Shown here: piece by piece, positions 1-7,679 of the stretch
Layout of the letters: every line of letters begins with the position of its first letter
Position numbering within the stretch: the stretch's first letter is position 1
Assembly: GCF_013393905.1 (NCBI RefSeq)
Contig: NZ_CP040273.1
Location: forward strand, 124,001-188,000
DNA length: 64,000 nucleotides
Direction: 5' to 3'
Source: Nostoc sp. C052
GTDB taxonomy: Bacteria; Cyanobacteriota; Cyanobacteriia; Cyanobacteriales; Nostocaceae
The notes under the pieces: model-generated
Told to the model about the DNA's origin: nothing
Databases searched by the model: none
What the model saw: only the letters and a program-made list of their open reading frames with translations
Translations under genes and position numbers: made by a program

Positions 1-1397
1 CAACTGCGGCATATACCTTTGCTAGTGGAAGCGGTAATGGTGGAAATATCCAGGTTAAAACAGGAACGCTGACCTTAAAAAATGGTGGTGTAACTCGCAC
101 CTCTGCAAACCGGAATGCTGGAAATATAAACATTCATGCCCGCGATGCTGTCATGATCGATGGTACTAGTGGCAATAACACAAGTGGCGCTTTTAGTTTT
201 TTGTCTGCTGGAGGTGTTGGCAAAGGTGGGGATATCCAAGTCACAACTAACTCCTTAACACTAAGCAACGGCGGACAACTTGCTGCTACCAGTTTTGGTA
301 AAGGTAATGCGGGTGACATTATAGTTGATGCTGGCGATGCTATTGGTATTGATGGTGTCGGTAGTAATGGAATTTCAAGCGGTGTTTTTACTACCTTAGA
401 AGGTCAAGCTGAAGGTAGAGGAGGTAATATTAACCTGACAACAGGCTCTTTATTTTTAACCAATGGTGGAGTAGTCAATGCTAGTACTTTTTCGAGAGGT
501 AATGGAGGTGATATTACCATTGATGCACGCGATCGCATTCTAATCGATGGTATTGGCACTACAGGTTTTTCTAGCGGTATTTTTAGTACAGTCAGTTCAA
601 TAGCTGTAGGCAATGCAGGTAATATTAACCTGACAACAGATTCTTTATTTTTAAATCGCGGGGGAATCAGTTCGAGTAGTTTGGGACAAGGTAAAGCCGG
701 AGATATTAATATTAATTCTGGTTTCACAACACTTGATAACAAAGGATTTATTGCAGCAATAACCAACTCTGGTGATGGTGGAAATATTAATTTAACTGCT
801 AGCGATCGCTTAATATTACGTCGCGGTAGCGGAATTTCGACCACCGCAGGTACAGCCCAATCAGGTGGCGATGGTGGTAACATCAATATCGATTCAAGAT
901 TTATCGTCGCCATCCCCGAAGAAAACAGCGACATCACAGCCAACGCCTTCACAGGAACAGGTGGAAACGTCGAAATCAATTCTCAAGGTATTTTTGGTAT
1001 CGAATCGCGGATAAAGCCAACTGAAAAAAGTGATATTACCGCCAGTTCAGAACAAGGCGTTTCAGGAGTGATTAGCATTAACGCACCCGATACTAGTTCC
1101 ATTCAAAATAGCTTTACCGAATTACCTCCAGTCATCGATACCAATGCACTCATTGCCAATAGCTGCATTTCCCGCGCTAGCAAGCGACAAGAAAACTCTT
1201 TTACCATTACAGGTTCCGGTGCTTTAACCAATAATCGGCCTGATAATGCTTTAGTTTCTAACTACACAACTGGTGAGGTGAGAGGTGTAGAAATTACATC
1301 CCGTCCTTGGAAGAAAGGCGATCCGATTATTGAACCGCAAGGTTTATATCGGATGAGTAATGGGCAGTTGCTATTGAGTCGAGAATGTTCTAATTAG
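1..1397 (+). CDS. C-terminal part of a filamentous-hemagglutinin-like (two-partner secretion) exoprotein, 5' truncated by the window edge
   Basis: The frame is open from base 3 to the TAG at 1395-1397, about 465 residues, so the start lies upstream. The protein is a run of about 60-residue beta-helix repeats with motifs such as GGNINLTTGSLFLTNGGV and GNAGDI, as in cyanobacterial FHA/S-layer-family exoproteins secreted by an outer-membrane TpsB partner. The last 100 residues match the usual C-terminal cap of these cyanobacterial proteins: a Cys in NSCISR, SFTITG, then a proline-containing tail. The N-terminal TPS secretion domain would be outside the window, and no TpsB is seen nearby. Two HIP1 sites (GCGATCGC) lie inside. 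The family assignment is solid; its role (adhesion or surface layer) is inferred. Confidence 0.85.
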   Translation, partial: TAAYTFASGSGNGGNIQVKTGTLTLKNGGVTRTSANRNAGNINIHARDAVMIDGTSGNNTSGAFSFLSAGGVGKGGDIQVTTNSLTLSNGGQLAATSFGKGNAGDIIVDAGDAIGIDGVGSNGISSGVFTTLEGQAEGRGGNINLTTGSLFLTNGGVVNASTFSRGNGGDITIDARDRILIDGIGTTGFSSGIFSTVSSIAVGNAGNINLTTDSLFLNRGGISSSSLGQGKAGDININSGFTTLDNKGFIAAITNSGDGGNINLTASDRLILRRGSGISTTAGTAQSGGDGGNINIDSRFIVAIPEENSDITANAFTGTGGNVEINSQGIFGIESRIKPTEKSDITASSEQGVSGVISINAPDTSSIQNSFTELPPVIDTNALIANSCISRASKRQENSFTITGSGALTNNRPDNALVSNYTTGEVRGVEITSRPWKKGDPIIEPQGLYRMSNGQLLLSRECSN

Positions 1398-1495
1398 CTT
1401 TGGAAGAACTACAACTAGCGAATGAAGATTTAAAGCGGCACAATGAAGAATTACATAACACTCAACAGTCCTTGGTAGCACAAAGTCAATGCTAA
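1397..1495 (+). pseudogene. Short fragment resembling the coiled-coil linker of a PAS/sensor-kinase protein
   Basis: Starting at the last base of the exoprotein stop codon, 32 codons read ALEELQLANEDLKRHNEELH and on to a TAA. LEEL.LANE.L...NEEL is the signature of the coiled coils that precede PAS or kinase domains in cyanobacterial signalling proteins. There is no start codon and no downstream domain, so it is read as a gene remnant. The similarity is short and may be coincidental. Confidence 0.3.
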
Positions 1496-1574
1496 CGTGA
1501 GTTCGAGGAACCTCTTCCTGTCTTGAACTAAAGTTCAAGCCTGTCCAAGAGAAAGAATACTTGAAAAGTTTAGG

Positions 1575-1787
1575 TTGCCGACACCAGAGGTAAGAGAATA
1601 CATACTTGCTACTTTGGAAAATGATGAATTTTATGGCGAAGAATTCATTTCTAATCGAGAGATACTGCGCGAACTGCTTGGGGTGTTGTTAAAACAAGAA
1701 GATTGGGAAACCATTGCAGCAGTCGCAGCAGATTCGTTAAAGAAAGAAATTATACGTCAAGCGGCTAGTGAGAAAATTTCTGCATAG
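1575..1787 (+). CDS. Small hypothetical helical protein (70 aa), possibly the 3' end of a broken gene
   Basis: The only usable start is a TTG at 1575; the frame is open from 1527, so this may be the tail of a decayed gene. The product is acidic and predicted helical (residues 20-65), with FISNREILRELLGVLLKQEDWETI as its core. No family recognised. It lies between exoprotein debris and the SDR gene, and no ribosome-binding site is visible before the TTG. Confidence 0.4.
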   Translation: MPTPEVREYILATLENDEFYGEEFISNREILRELLGVLLKQEDWETIAAVAADSLKKEIIRQAASEKISA

Positions 1788-1983
1788 TCAAGCTTATCGC
1801 AATAATCCTATTTGAATTACTCTTTTGTTTTGCCAACAAGTGTGTGCTGTTTTACCTAGCCTTTCTTCTAGGTTCTCAATGTTGAAACTTTGTGAGAGGA
1901 TTAACCCAGTATTTAAACTCAGCTTAAACATTTTGTTCTGAAATGTGGTCTAAATTTATCACTACACACAGGAGTGTTTAATT

Positions 1984-2733
1984 ATGGTGCAGGACGAACT
2001 CAAGAACAAACTAGCTTTGATTACTGGTGCAAATAAAGGTCTGGGACTGGAAATAAGTCGTCAACTCGGACAACATGGATTGACAATTCTGATAGCGGCC
2101 CGAAACTTAGATGCAGCTAAAACAGCAGCGAGTAACTTAGAGAACGAAGGAATAATAGCTCACCCAATTGCCCTGGATGTTACTGATAGTACTCAAATTG
2201 AATCTGCTGTTCAACAAATTAGTGACTCTTTTGGTAGGCTTGATGTCTTGATCAATAACGCGGGTGTGTTTTTAGATGGTGACTGGTTAACTAGTAATGC
2301 TAGTTCTATTTCTCTAGACATTATTCGACAGACATTTAACACAAACTTTTTTGGCTTAGTGGAATTAACTCAACGAGTATTGCCGTTAATATTGAATAGC
2401 CCTAGCGGTCGAATTGTAAATATGTCGAGTATTGAAGCCTCGTTAACACTTCATGCTGACCCCAATTCATTCATCTATGATTCCAAACCATTTGCTTACA
2501 ATGCTTCTAAGGCAGCAGTGAACTCATTTACGATTCATTTAGCTCATGAGTTACGTAATACTCTGGTGAAGATTAATAGCGCTCATCCGGGTTGGGTAAA
2601 AACGGAATTAGGTGGTGAAGGTGCAATGATGGACATCGCATCAGGTGCGAAAACTGGTGTTGAATTAGCGATATTGCCCAATGATGGCCCCAGTGGTGGG
2701 TTTTTCCATCTTGGTGAACCAGTAGCTTGGTAA
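1984..2733 (+). CDS. Short-chain dehydrogenase/reductase (SDR), NAD(P)-dependent
   Basis: This is a classical SDR of 249 residues, the usual family length. The N-terminal Rossmann motif TGANKGLG (about residues 14-21), the NNAG motif (about 90-93) and the catalytic Ser...YNASK (Tyr around residue 167) are all present, so it should be an active NAD(P)(H)-dependent oxidoreductase. The ATG is preceded by AGGAGTG about 7 bases upstream. It stands alone, with a hairpin 30 bases after the stop. The substrate cannot be inferred; it most resembles carbonyl-reductase-like SDRs that use small carbonyl compounds. Confidence 0.9.
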   Translation: MVQDELKNKLALITGANKGLGLEISRQLGQHGLTILIAARNLDAAKTAASNLENEGIIAHPIALDVTDSTQIESAVQQISDSFGRLDVLINNAGVFLDGDWLTSNASSISLDIIRQTFNTNFFGLVELTQRVLPLILNSPSGRIVNMSSIEASLTLHADPNSFIYDSKPFAYNASKAAVNSFTIHLAHELRNTLVKINSAHPGWVKTELGGEGAMMDIASGAKTGVELAILPNDGPSGGFFHLGEPVAW

Positions 2734-2761
2734 TCAGTATTGATTCTTACGGCGAATGGCA

Positions 2762-2803
2762 ATTCATCCCATTCTTTCAATGTATGGGATGAATCGGCAT
2801 CTT
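2762..2803 (+). terminator. Perfect 11-bp stem-loop downstream of the SDR gene
   Basis: The arms ATTCATCCCAT (2762-2772) and ATGGGATGAAT (2784-2794) are perfect complements around an 11-base loop, followed shortly by a short T tract (2799-2802). It sits between the SDR and the convergent minus-strand gene at 2886, so it could terminate either. The T run is weak. Confidence 0.45.
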
Positions 2804-2885
2804 TTGCAAAAAGTTGAGTATTATCCTTCTGACTCTAATCAATTCATCTATTATTAGAGGTGCTTCTTAGTACGTGAATACTGAT

Positions 2886-3206
2886 TTAAGCATTAGATAT
2901 TGCCCCCATTTGGTGCTTGAGAATTAGTATTTTACGCTGATACGCTTCAATTTCAGCTTCAAGTTCAGCACGTAATTCAAGTGATGTAAGTAGATGAATT
3001 TTCTCTTCTTCAAGATGTGACACTTCGGAAAAATCGTTTTTATCTAGGACAGCATAACGCCAAGATTCGTTACATAAGCCAGTCAGTAAATTATTGGGTG
3101 GATAATACTGAATCCCAACAATCACTCCCTGCTTAGTTCTTTGCCCTAACGAGTATTTTGGTGATGTCCAATGGTTAGGAATAGTGACAACTTTTGAAGT
3201 TTCCAT
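2886..3206 (-). CDS. Hypothetical protein (106 aa), last gene of a minus-strand cluster of small genes
   Basis: This small soluble protein has an N-terminal part around residues 10-60 that looks like a compact beta domain (KYSLGQRTKQGVIVGIQYYP, then WRYAVLD), reminiscent of short KOW/SH3-like modules in cyanobacterial plasmid genes. A C-terminal coiled coil (residues 70-102, rich in E, L and K) follows. It is 13 bases downstream of the membrane-protein gene at 3220-3432 and is probably co-transcribed with the genes up to 4717. A purine-rich stretch (AGGAGC) lies just before the ATG. Function unknown. Confidence 0.65.
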   Translation of the reverse strand: METSKVVTIPNHWTSPKYSLGQRTKQGVIVGIQYYPPNNLLTGLCNESWRYAVLDKNDFSEVSHLEEEKIHLLTSLELRAELEAEIEAYQRKILILKHQMGAISNA

Positions 3207-3219
3207 GCGATTGCTCCTA

Positions 3220-3432
3220 TTATTGCCTTAACTGTGTTTGTACTACTCGCTGCTGCCTTTTCTCTACCAAAACCTGACCGATAGCTCCCCCAGTACCCAG
3301 CCCAAACATTCCTGTCGCAATTATGTACATTGCATTCTTGCCAAAAAATTGCACTCCCAAATACCCGATAGATATGGCCGCTAATGTGCCAGTGAGACTT
3401 ACAACAATTACTTGTGCTTGATTCCGTTTCAT
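3220..3432 (-). CDS. Small two-helix membrane protein (70 aa)
   Basis: After a basic N-terminus (MKRNQ) come two hydrophobic segments, about residues 7-28 and 33-52, the second glycine-rich (GMFGLGTGGAIGQ). A basic, glutamine-rich C-terminal tail follows. It looks like an inner-membrane hairpin protein. It sits in the minus-strand row 2886-4717, with an AAGGAAATT ribosome-binding site about 8 bases before the ATG. No family recognised. Confidence 0.6.
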   Translation of the reverse strand: MKRNQAQVIVVSLTGTLAAISIGYLGVQFFGKNAMYIIATGMFGLGTGGAIGQVLVEKRQQRVVQTQLRQ

Positions 3433-3460
3433 AATTTAAATTTCCTTTGCTTAGTAAAGG

Positions 3461-3736
3461 TTATGAATCCTTCTTTTGCTTCACCAACACTGAACGCAAG
3501 TACTGCCGACAAGCTGCCTCTCCCCGATAAATCAGAATACGAAGCGCCTGTACTTCCTGTATCGGAGAAATACAAATTTCAGCAATGGCTGCAATCAGAT
3601 TTTGTTGCTTCTGCACATAATCTTGATGCTGCCGCTCTAACACAGCAATTTTGGAGTTTAGCTGTTGTATCTGCCGTAATGCTTGCGTCAGGGAAGATTC
3701 TTTGTTTCGAGAGCGATTATTCAGAGTTAACGTCAT
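3461..3736 (-). CDS. Small coiled-coil protein (91 aa)
   Basis: A predicted coiled coil spans residues 14-50 (SLTQALRQIQQLNSKIAVLE onward, heptad leucines/isoleucines), followed by a basic tail ending KQKKDS. The gene is spaced 28 bases from its downstream neighbour. The plus-strand ORF across the same bases is shorter of evidence (no ribosome-binding site, unlike the neighbours in strand). Function unknown; probably part of the same small-gene operon. Confidence 0.55.
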   Translation of the reverse strand: MTLTLNNRSRNKESSLTQALRQIQQLNSKIAVLERQHQDYVQKQQNLIAAIAEICISPIQEVQALRILIYRGEAACRQYLRSVLVKQKKDS

Positions 3737-3769
3737 TTCCTTACCCTTCTAAATTTAGATTCTTTCTGT

Positions 3770-3982
3770 TTACTGTTGAGTTGCCTGCTGTACACCATCA
3801 ATTGCATCCACTATTTCTCCCAAAATATTAAAAGCATCGTTTAAGACCACACCATTCGAGGTAGAAAAGTACTCTGACGATTGAAGCCTGCGATAATCCT
3901 TACTACTCCCCACAAGCCGCAACGTATATTGACATCCTTGCAAAATAGTCCGAATCTCTGAGGTGGTTAATTTAATTTCCAT
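3770..3982 (-). CDS. Hypothetical protein (70 aa)
   Basis: This is a small soluble protein with alternating hydrophobic and charged segments (MEIKLTTSEIRTILQGCQYT... NILGEIVDAIDGVQQATQQ) and no transmembrane segment. A clear ribosome-binding site (AGGAGGAAC) precedes the ATG by about 5 bases, which is the best support for the reading. It lies 11 bases downstream of the membrane-protein gene 3994-4317 and is likely co-transcribed with it. Not recognised. Confidence 0.6.
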   Translation of the reverse strand: MEIKLTTSEIRTILQGCQYTLRLVGSSKDYRRLQSSEYFSTSNGVVLNDAFNILGEIVDAIDGVQQATQQ

Positions 3983-3993
3983 CGTTGTTCCTC

Positions 3994-4317
3994 CTAAAAT
4001 TTGTCCCGTTGAATACTGAAACCCGCTCCAATCAAAGCATTGCTCAAGAAGCCAGAAAAACTTACTAACATCATCCCCAAGCAGGTCTTTTTCTGTTGCT
4101 GCCAGTAATGAGAACTCGTAGCAATCTCCATTCCCCAGCAGCCTGTTGCTCCTACTCCCGTAAATCCGGTAAAAAGTAGAGAAATAATTGCAGTTGTTTT
4201 TATGGTGCGATCGATGAAAATCCTGGGGTTGAATCTTTTTCGAGTCCGGCGGCGAAGAACTAATTTACTCTTGTGGTTTAATTGAGATTGATAAACGACT
4301 TGTTTATGGTGAGTCAT
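3994..4317 (-). CDS. Small membrane protein (107 aa), paralogue of the 43555-43911 product
   Basis: A basic N-terminal third (residues 1-35, RRRTRKRFN) precedes two transmembrane segments (about 40-65 and 78-98). Between them is W-x-x-Q-K-x-x-C-x-G-x-M-L-V-x-F-S. The same arrangement, including QVV near the N-terminus, G-x-WGxEI and the WxxQKxxCxGxMLVxFSxFL block, recurs in the gene at 43555-43911, so the two are paralogues 39 kb apart. The ATG overlaps the stop of the upstream gene (ATGA, 4314-4317), suggesting translational coupling. Function unknown. Confidence 0.65.
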   Translation of the reverse strand: MTHHKQVVYQSQLNHKSKLVLRRRTRKRFNPRIFIDRTIKTTAIISLLFTGFTGVGATGCWGMEIATSSHYWQQQKKTCLGMMLVSFSGFLSNALIGAGFSIQRDKF

Positions 4318-4514
4318 TTAGCATCCTCCAATTGAACATAGAAACCTGTACCTGTATTATTAATCTTCACCAACTTTTGATTGACCAGTGTTTGAATCAC
4401 GCTAAGACTAAAGTTTATAGTGCATAATCGAGCGCTACCTCCACAACGACGAAGGTACTGTAGGCATTGGTGCGACTGGTCGGCAGTGGTGGGGTAAGTG
4501 GATTTTCTCGGCAT
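4314..4514 (-). CDS. Small basic protein, winged-helix-like (66 aa)
   Basis: The ATG at 4514 (MPRKSTYPTT) is chosen over an upstream in-frame start at 4601 because the longer version would overlap the next gene by 79 bases. The segment FSLSVIQTLVNQKLVKINNTG followed by a beta hairpin resembles the recognition helix and wing of a winged-helix fold; this is a weak structural guess. The stop overlaps the next start by 4 bases (ATGA). It lies 8 bases from the upstream gene. Confidence 0.55.
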   Translation of the reverse strand: MPRKSTYPTTADQSHQCLQYLRRCGGSARLCTINFSLSVIQTLVNQKLVKINNTGTGFYVQLEDAK

Positions 4515-4522
4515 AATCTTCG

Positions 4523-4717
4523 CTATGACTCTATGATTTGTAAATGATGTGGATTGAAAAAAAATCCTTGACCAGGCGGCATATCTGGGAAATGAACACA
4601 AACCATGCCGTGTCCTGAATACTGGATGACTGTACCTGTTTGCCCTAACCTTGGGTCTTTTTCTGTCAGTGCTTTAATGACTTTGACAACTGAATTAATT
4701 GGTGGAAGATTAGCCAT
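4523..4717 (-). CDS. Small KOW/SH3-like beta protein (64 aa), first gene of the minus-strand cluster
   Basis: The sequence MANLPPINSVVKVIKALTEK..GQTGTVIQYSG..VCVHFP has the look of a KOW-type SH3 barrel: a V-x-V...G-x-x-G-x-V core with downstream hydrophobic strands. It is the promoter-proximal gene of the row 4717-2886, and a TAAGGA sequence precedes the ATG. A 175-bp divergent intergenic region separates it from the Rpn nuclease. Such small beta proteins are common in cyanobacterial plasmids, but the exact role is unknown. Confidence 0.6.
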   Translation of the reverse strand: MANLPPINSVVKVIKALTEKDPRLGQTGTVIQYSGHGMVCVHFPDMPPGQGFFFNPHHLQIIES

Positions 4718-4892
4718 TTTTAATCCTTAGCTGAACAGCCTATTATTGATTAGTAATTCGAGTTTCTTCCGATACCATATTGCCAAAAGATTCATCGGCT
4801 TAGTACCTTTTTATTGTGTTGATAACTAAAACTTAATTACTGTAATTAGCTAAGATGATGGTAAAATTCCTTCATGTTTGAAAAAGGTGTTC

Positions 4893-5672
4893 ATGTTTGA
4901 TAACACTTGCAAATTTATCGCTGAGATGTATTCTCCTGATTTCGCTACTTGGTTATTAGGAGAACCAATTACTTTAACCAAATTAAGTCCTACAGAATTG
5001 TCTTTAGAACCTATTCGTGCTGATGCTTTAATCTTGTTGCAATCAGATGAAGTTGTTCTCCACATTGAATTCCAGACCAAACCAGATGACGATATGCCGT
5101 TTCGGATGGCTGATTACCGTTTGAGGGTGTATCGCCGTTTTCCCAAGAAACGAATGCACCAAGTGGTAATTTACTTAGATAAAACCGAATCGGAGAAAGT
5201 GTATCAAACTACTTTCACTGCTGGAAGTTTACAACATGAATTTTCAGTGATTCGTTTGTGGGAGCAACCGCCAGAGGTCTTTTTGGCAGCACCAGGATTA
5301 CTGCCGTTTGCGGTTTTGAGTGCTACTGAGAACAAAGTTGCTACATTACAACAGTCATCTGCGGCTGTTGACAAAATTGCTGACAGGCGAAAACAAAGTA
5401 ATATTGCTGCTGCCTCTGCAATTCTTGCTGGGTTAGTATTAGAAAAAGATGTAATTGAACGTTTATTCAGGAAGGACATAATGCGTGAGTCTGTGATTTA
5501 CCAACAAATTAAAATCGAAGGTGAAGAAGAAGGTAGCGATAAAAAAGCCCGTCAAATTGCTGTTAATCTCTTAAAAGAGGGCATGGCTGTTGATGTGATC
5601 GCTCGGCTGACTGACTTATCAGTAGAAGTAGTGCAACAACTACAACAGGGAGAATCTGAGAACCAAGGGTGA
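4893..5672 (+). CDS. Rpn/PD-(D/E)XK-type recombination-promoting nuclease (DUF4351-like)
   Basis: The product begins MFDNTCKFIAEMYSPDFATW, the characteristic opening of cyanobacterial Rpn-family proteins, which is why the ATG at 4893 is preferred to the TTG at 4878. The core has the nuclease pattern: an acidic residue in EPIRADALILL, then HIEFQTKPD (E-x-Q/K) in the following strand, then RMADYRLRVYRRF. A helical C-terminus (residues 185-255) carries the short repeat region typical of the family. At about 259 residues it is near full length. These proteins resemble RpnA/PDDEXK transposase-like nucleases and accompany mobile DNA; activity here is inferred from the motif. Confidence 0.85.
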   Translation: MFDNTCKFIAEMYSPDFATWLLGEPITLTKLSPTELSLEPIRADALILLQSDEVVLHIEFQTKPDDDMPFRMADYRLRVYRRFPKKRMHQVVIYLDKTESEKVYQTTFTAGSLQHEFSVIRLWEQPPEVFLAAPGLLPFAVLSATENKVATLQQSSAAVDKIADRRKQSNIAAASAILAGLVLEKDVIERLFRKDIMRESVIYQQIKIEGEEEGSDKKARQIAVNLLKEGMAVDVIARLTDLSVEVVQQLQQGESENQG

Positions 5673-5705
5673 TTTTGATACGATTTCTGTACCAGATCAG
5701 GTCAA

Positions 5706-6089
5706 CTAGGGCTGCTTTTCAAGTCCCCATATTCTCCGGCACTCAATGACGGTGGTTGCTTTGTCACCTTTTATAACCATCCCAATTTCTGGGATTATGA
5801 GGTGATGACGTTGACTCAACAAAAATTCCCAGTTCTGAGAATTGGTATCGAAAAACTTAATGGCTGCATCAAACCCACACTGTAAAAATCGGGTATATGA
5901 TTCTTCCGAGCAAACAATTGATTCGACAATTGCAGTCAAGAGTTTGAGATTGGTTTCAGTAGCAGCACCTTCTTTGTGGAGCCATTCAATTGTTTCCAGC
6001 AGGTGTTTTTTAGCAGAAGCCTCAGTAGATTCTGGTAATGCGGCAATGGGAATAAAGCCTGTTAGTTGTTTCATGTTTGATTTGCTCAA
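5706..6089 (-). CDS. Hypothetical protein (127 aa), coupled to the gene upstream
   Basis: A soluble, mostly helical protein: MSKSNMKQLTGFIPIAALPE, then helices around residues 22-80, then IIPEIGMVIKGDKATTVIEC. Its ATG overlaps the stop of the 6086-6355 gene by 4 bases (ATGA), so the two are a translationally coupled pair. No family recognised. It converges on the Rpn nuclease gene with only 33 bases between stops. Confidence 0.6.
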   Translation of the reverse strand: MSKSNMKQLTGFIPIAALPESTEASAKKHLLETIEWLHKEGAATETNLKLLTAIVESIVCSEESYTRFLQCGFDAAIKFFDTNSQNWEFLLSQRHHLIIPEIGMVIKGDKATTVIECRRIWGLEKQP

Positions 6090-6355
6090 AAATTATCTAT
6101 TTCTCCAACACCTTCATCAGTTGCAACTTTGCGCTGAGATTTGGCTTTGTTAATTTGGAATTCGTTAGCTTTAATTACTGGCATTGCAGCCTCTTTGACT
6201 GATGCTTTTGCTTGGTAATAAAGAAATTGAACTACACCGTCTGCATCTTCTTCATCTTCAACCTGTGCCCATAAAGAACAGCCCAATTCGATTGATTCGT
6301 AGTTGCCCAAGTTAAACTTTCTCGAATAACTAATTGAAACAGTACCGATTTTCAT
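6086..6355 (-). CDS. Hypothetical protein (89 aa) of a plasmid/phage-type family
   Basis: It starts MKIGTVSISYSRKFNLGNYE, followed by the acidic segment WAQVEDEEDADGVVQFLYYQ and a helical, lysine-rich tail. This opening (a beta hairpin with SxxRKxNxGxY, then a D/E-rich strand and a helix) is seen in small hypothetical proteins of cyanobacterial plasmids and phages, from memory; no function is established there. It is coupled to the downstream gene through an ATGA overlap. The upstream leader holds a heptanucleotide repeat. Confidence 0.6.
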   Translation of the reverse strand: MKIGTVSISYSRKFNLGNYESIELGCSLWAQVEDEEDADGVVQFLYYQAKASVKEAAMPVIKANEFQINKAKSQRKVATDEGVGEIDNF

Positions 6356-6397
6356 TGACTTGTTTTTGCTGCTAGTTTATGTAGTGGTGACTCATAC

Positions 6398-6427
6398 CAA
6401 TTCGCAATTCGCAATTCGCAATTCGCA
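6398..6427. repeat. Heptanucleotide short tandem repeat (CAATTCG x4)
   Basis: Four perfect tandem copies of CAATTCG (6398-6425) plus a partial fifth. Short tandemly repeated repetitive (STRR) heptamers of this kind are a known feature of heterocyst-forming cyanobacteria. It is followed at 6432-6456 by a small palindromic GC-rich repeat (CTAACGCCCCGCTCCGCTAACG), also of a cyanobacterial dispersed type. Confidence 0.8.
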
Positions 6428-6511
6428 CTCTTGCTAACGCCCCGCTCCGCTAACGCAATTAAGAAATTTAGTGAATTGGTTTCAAAGGTGAATCGCCTTT
6501 TTCGTGTTTAA

Positions 6512-7270
6512 TTACCGCTTGTTACCTTGCGGCATAACAGTCTGATTCTGCGCTTGCAGAGATGCCCGTGCCTCAGTTTCCGAAATCGGGGGTAATGCTG
6601 GTGCAGTGACAGCATTACTAGCCCATCGCTCGTAAGTTTCATTTGTTACCCAGTGCAGTGTTGCCCCAGATTCCGCACCACTACGAATCATCTCTGCTGC
6701 AACGAGAGCATCTTTCTCAAAGTCAGACTGTGGGTTACGGTACGACCATTGGATGAACCAGTACGTTCCCAGCGCTCCCTCTACCTTCTGGAACTCGGCG
6801 CAGAAAATGTAGTTTTTCAGTACCGAAGCGATCGCCTGATAACAGAACTCCTTTGGATCTCCCGGCATCCCCTCTTCGCACCACTGCTGGAAAGCACGAT
6901 GGGCGAAGTGGTTGTACAATCCAGCAAAATTGTCTTTACTGCGGCGGTGGATCAGGAAAGAAAGCAGCATGGAGGCTGGGCCCTTGAACTGGTCTTTGAG
7001 TCCTCCTGCCACTGGAATTACCCATAGTTCGGTAAATGGCTCGTTAGTAAAGTTTTCGTTGATGGTCAAGGCACGGTCAGGGCGGGATATAGCGATCGCA
7101 AAGTCTGCCTTATTTCCCTTGAGATATCCTCCGGCTTGTGCTTCTAAAATTGTCAATTTTGGAGGACAATCGAGAAGGAATTGACCGTATTCCTTAGCGC
7201 AATTCGCTTGTAGTTTCGGTTGGCTAGGTGGAATGAGAAAGACGCTGTTGTTGATAATGATTGTTTCCAT
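6512..7270 (-). CDS. Hypothetical protein (252 aa)
   Basis: A soluble protein without a signal or membrane segment. The N-terminus is METIIINNSVFLIPPSQPKL; the middle (residues 95-190) is helical with many aromatic and tryptophan residues (FQQWCEEG, YWFIQWSYRN); the C-terminal 40 residues are low-complexity and Ala/Gln rich. The compact mixed alpha/beta layout and the setting among plasmid accessory genes suggest a conserved plasmid protein, but no family is recognised. An upstream AT-rich region (7271-7371) probably carries its promoter. Confidence 0.65.
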   Translation of the reverse strand: METIIINNSVFLIPPSQPKLQANCAKEYGQFLLDCPPKLTILEAQAGGYLKGNKADFAIAISRPDRALTINENFTNEPFTELWVIPVAGGLKDQFKGPASMLLSFLIHRRSKDNFAGLYNHFAHRAFQQWCEEGMPGDPKEFCYQAIASVLKNYIFCAEFQKVEGALGTYWFIQWSYRNPQSDFEKDALVAAEMIRSGAESGATLHWVTNETYERWASNAVTAPALPPISETEARASLQAQNQTVMPQGNKR

Positions 7271-7371
7271 AATTGCGTTGTTGTTGCTAAAAATTGTGTT
7301 GATACTGGATACTGTTCGACTTAGCTATTTATGACAGTGTGGGAATTGCTTTTAACTCATAAGTGAGTAGT

Positions 7372-7611
7372 TCAGCAATTTTGAATTGTTTTGACTTCAA
7401 CGATTTCTTCTACACAACCCATTACTTCACTCAAGTAATGCAGAACATCGCCCAAATGAGTTGCGGCTTCTGGGTCAATCTTTTTGTTTGCAATCAACAA
7501 GAGCCAGTTTTCATCTTGGGCGATCGCCTGAATCTTTGCGTAGCACGAGTTAAATTCTTGTAGGATTTCTATCGGTTCCATTGGTATATTCGATGAATTG
7601 TGTTGTTGCAT
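7372..7611 (-). CDS. Small helical hypothetical protein (79 aa)
   Basis: An acidic helical protein (MQQHNSSNIPMEPIEILQEF...). An internal Met at residue 11 is an alternative start. The central helix pair AKIQAIAQDENWLLLIANKK and HLGDVLHYLSEVMGCVEEIV suggests a small helical bundle. It has the same strand and setting as its neighbours, 100 bases upstream of the 6512-7270 gene. Not recognised. Confidence 0.5.
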   Translation of the reverse strand: MQQHNSSNIPMEPIEILQEFNSCYAKIQAIAQDENWLLLIANKKIDPEAATHLGDVLHYLSEVMGCVEEIVEVKTIQNC

Positions 7612-7679
7612 TCGGATAAACTAATAATTTAGTTTTGCTCCTCGCCATACAGGTGGGTCTGTCCTGCCCACCCGTTTCC

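Noticed and set aside
404..979. Long minus-strand ORF opposite the exoprotein
   Set aside because: It mirrors the repeat structure of the plus-strand beta-helix gene, is proline-rich without domains and has no ribosome-binding site.
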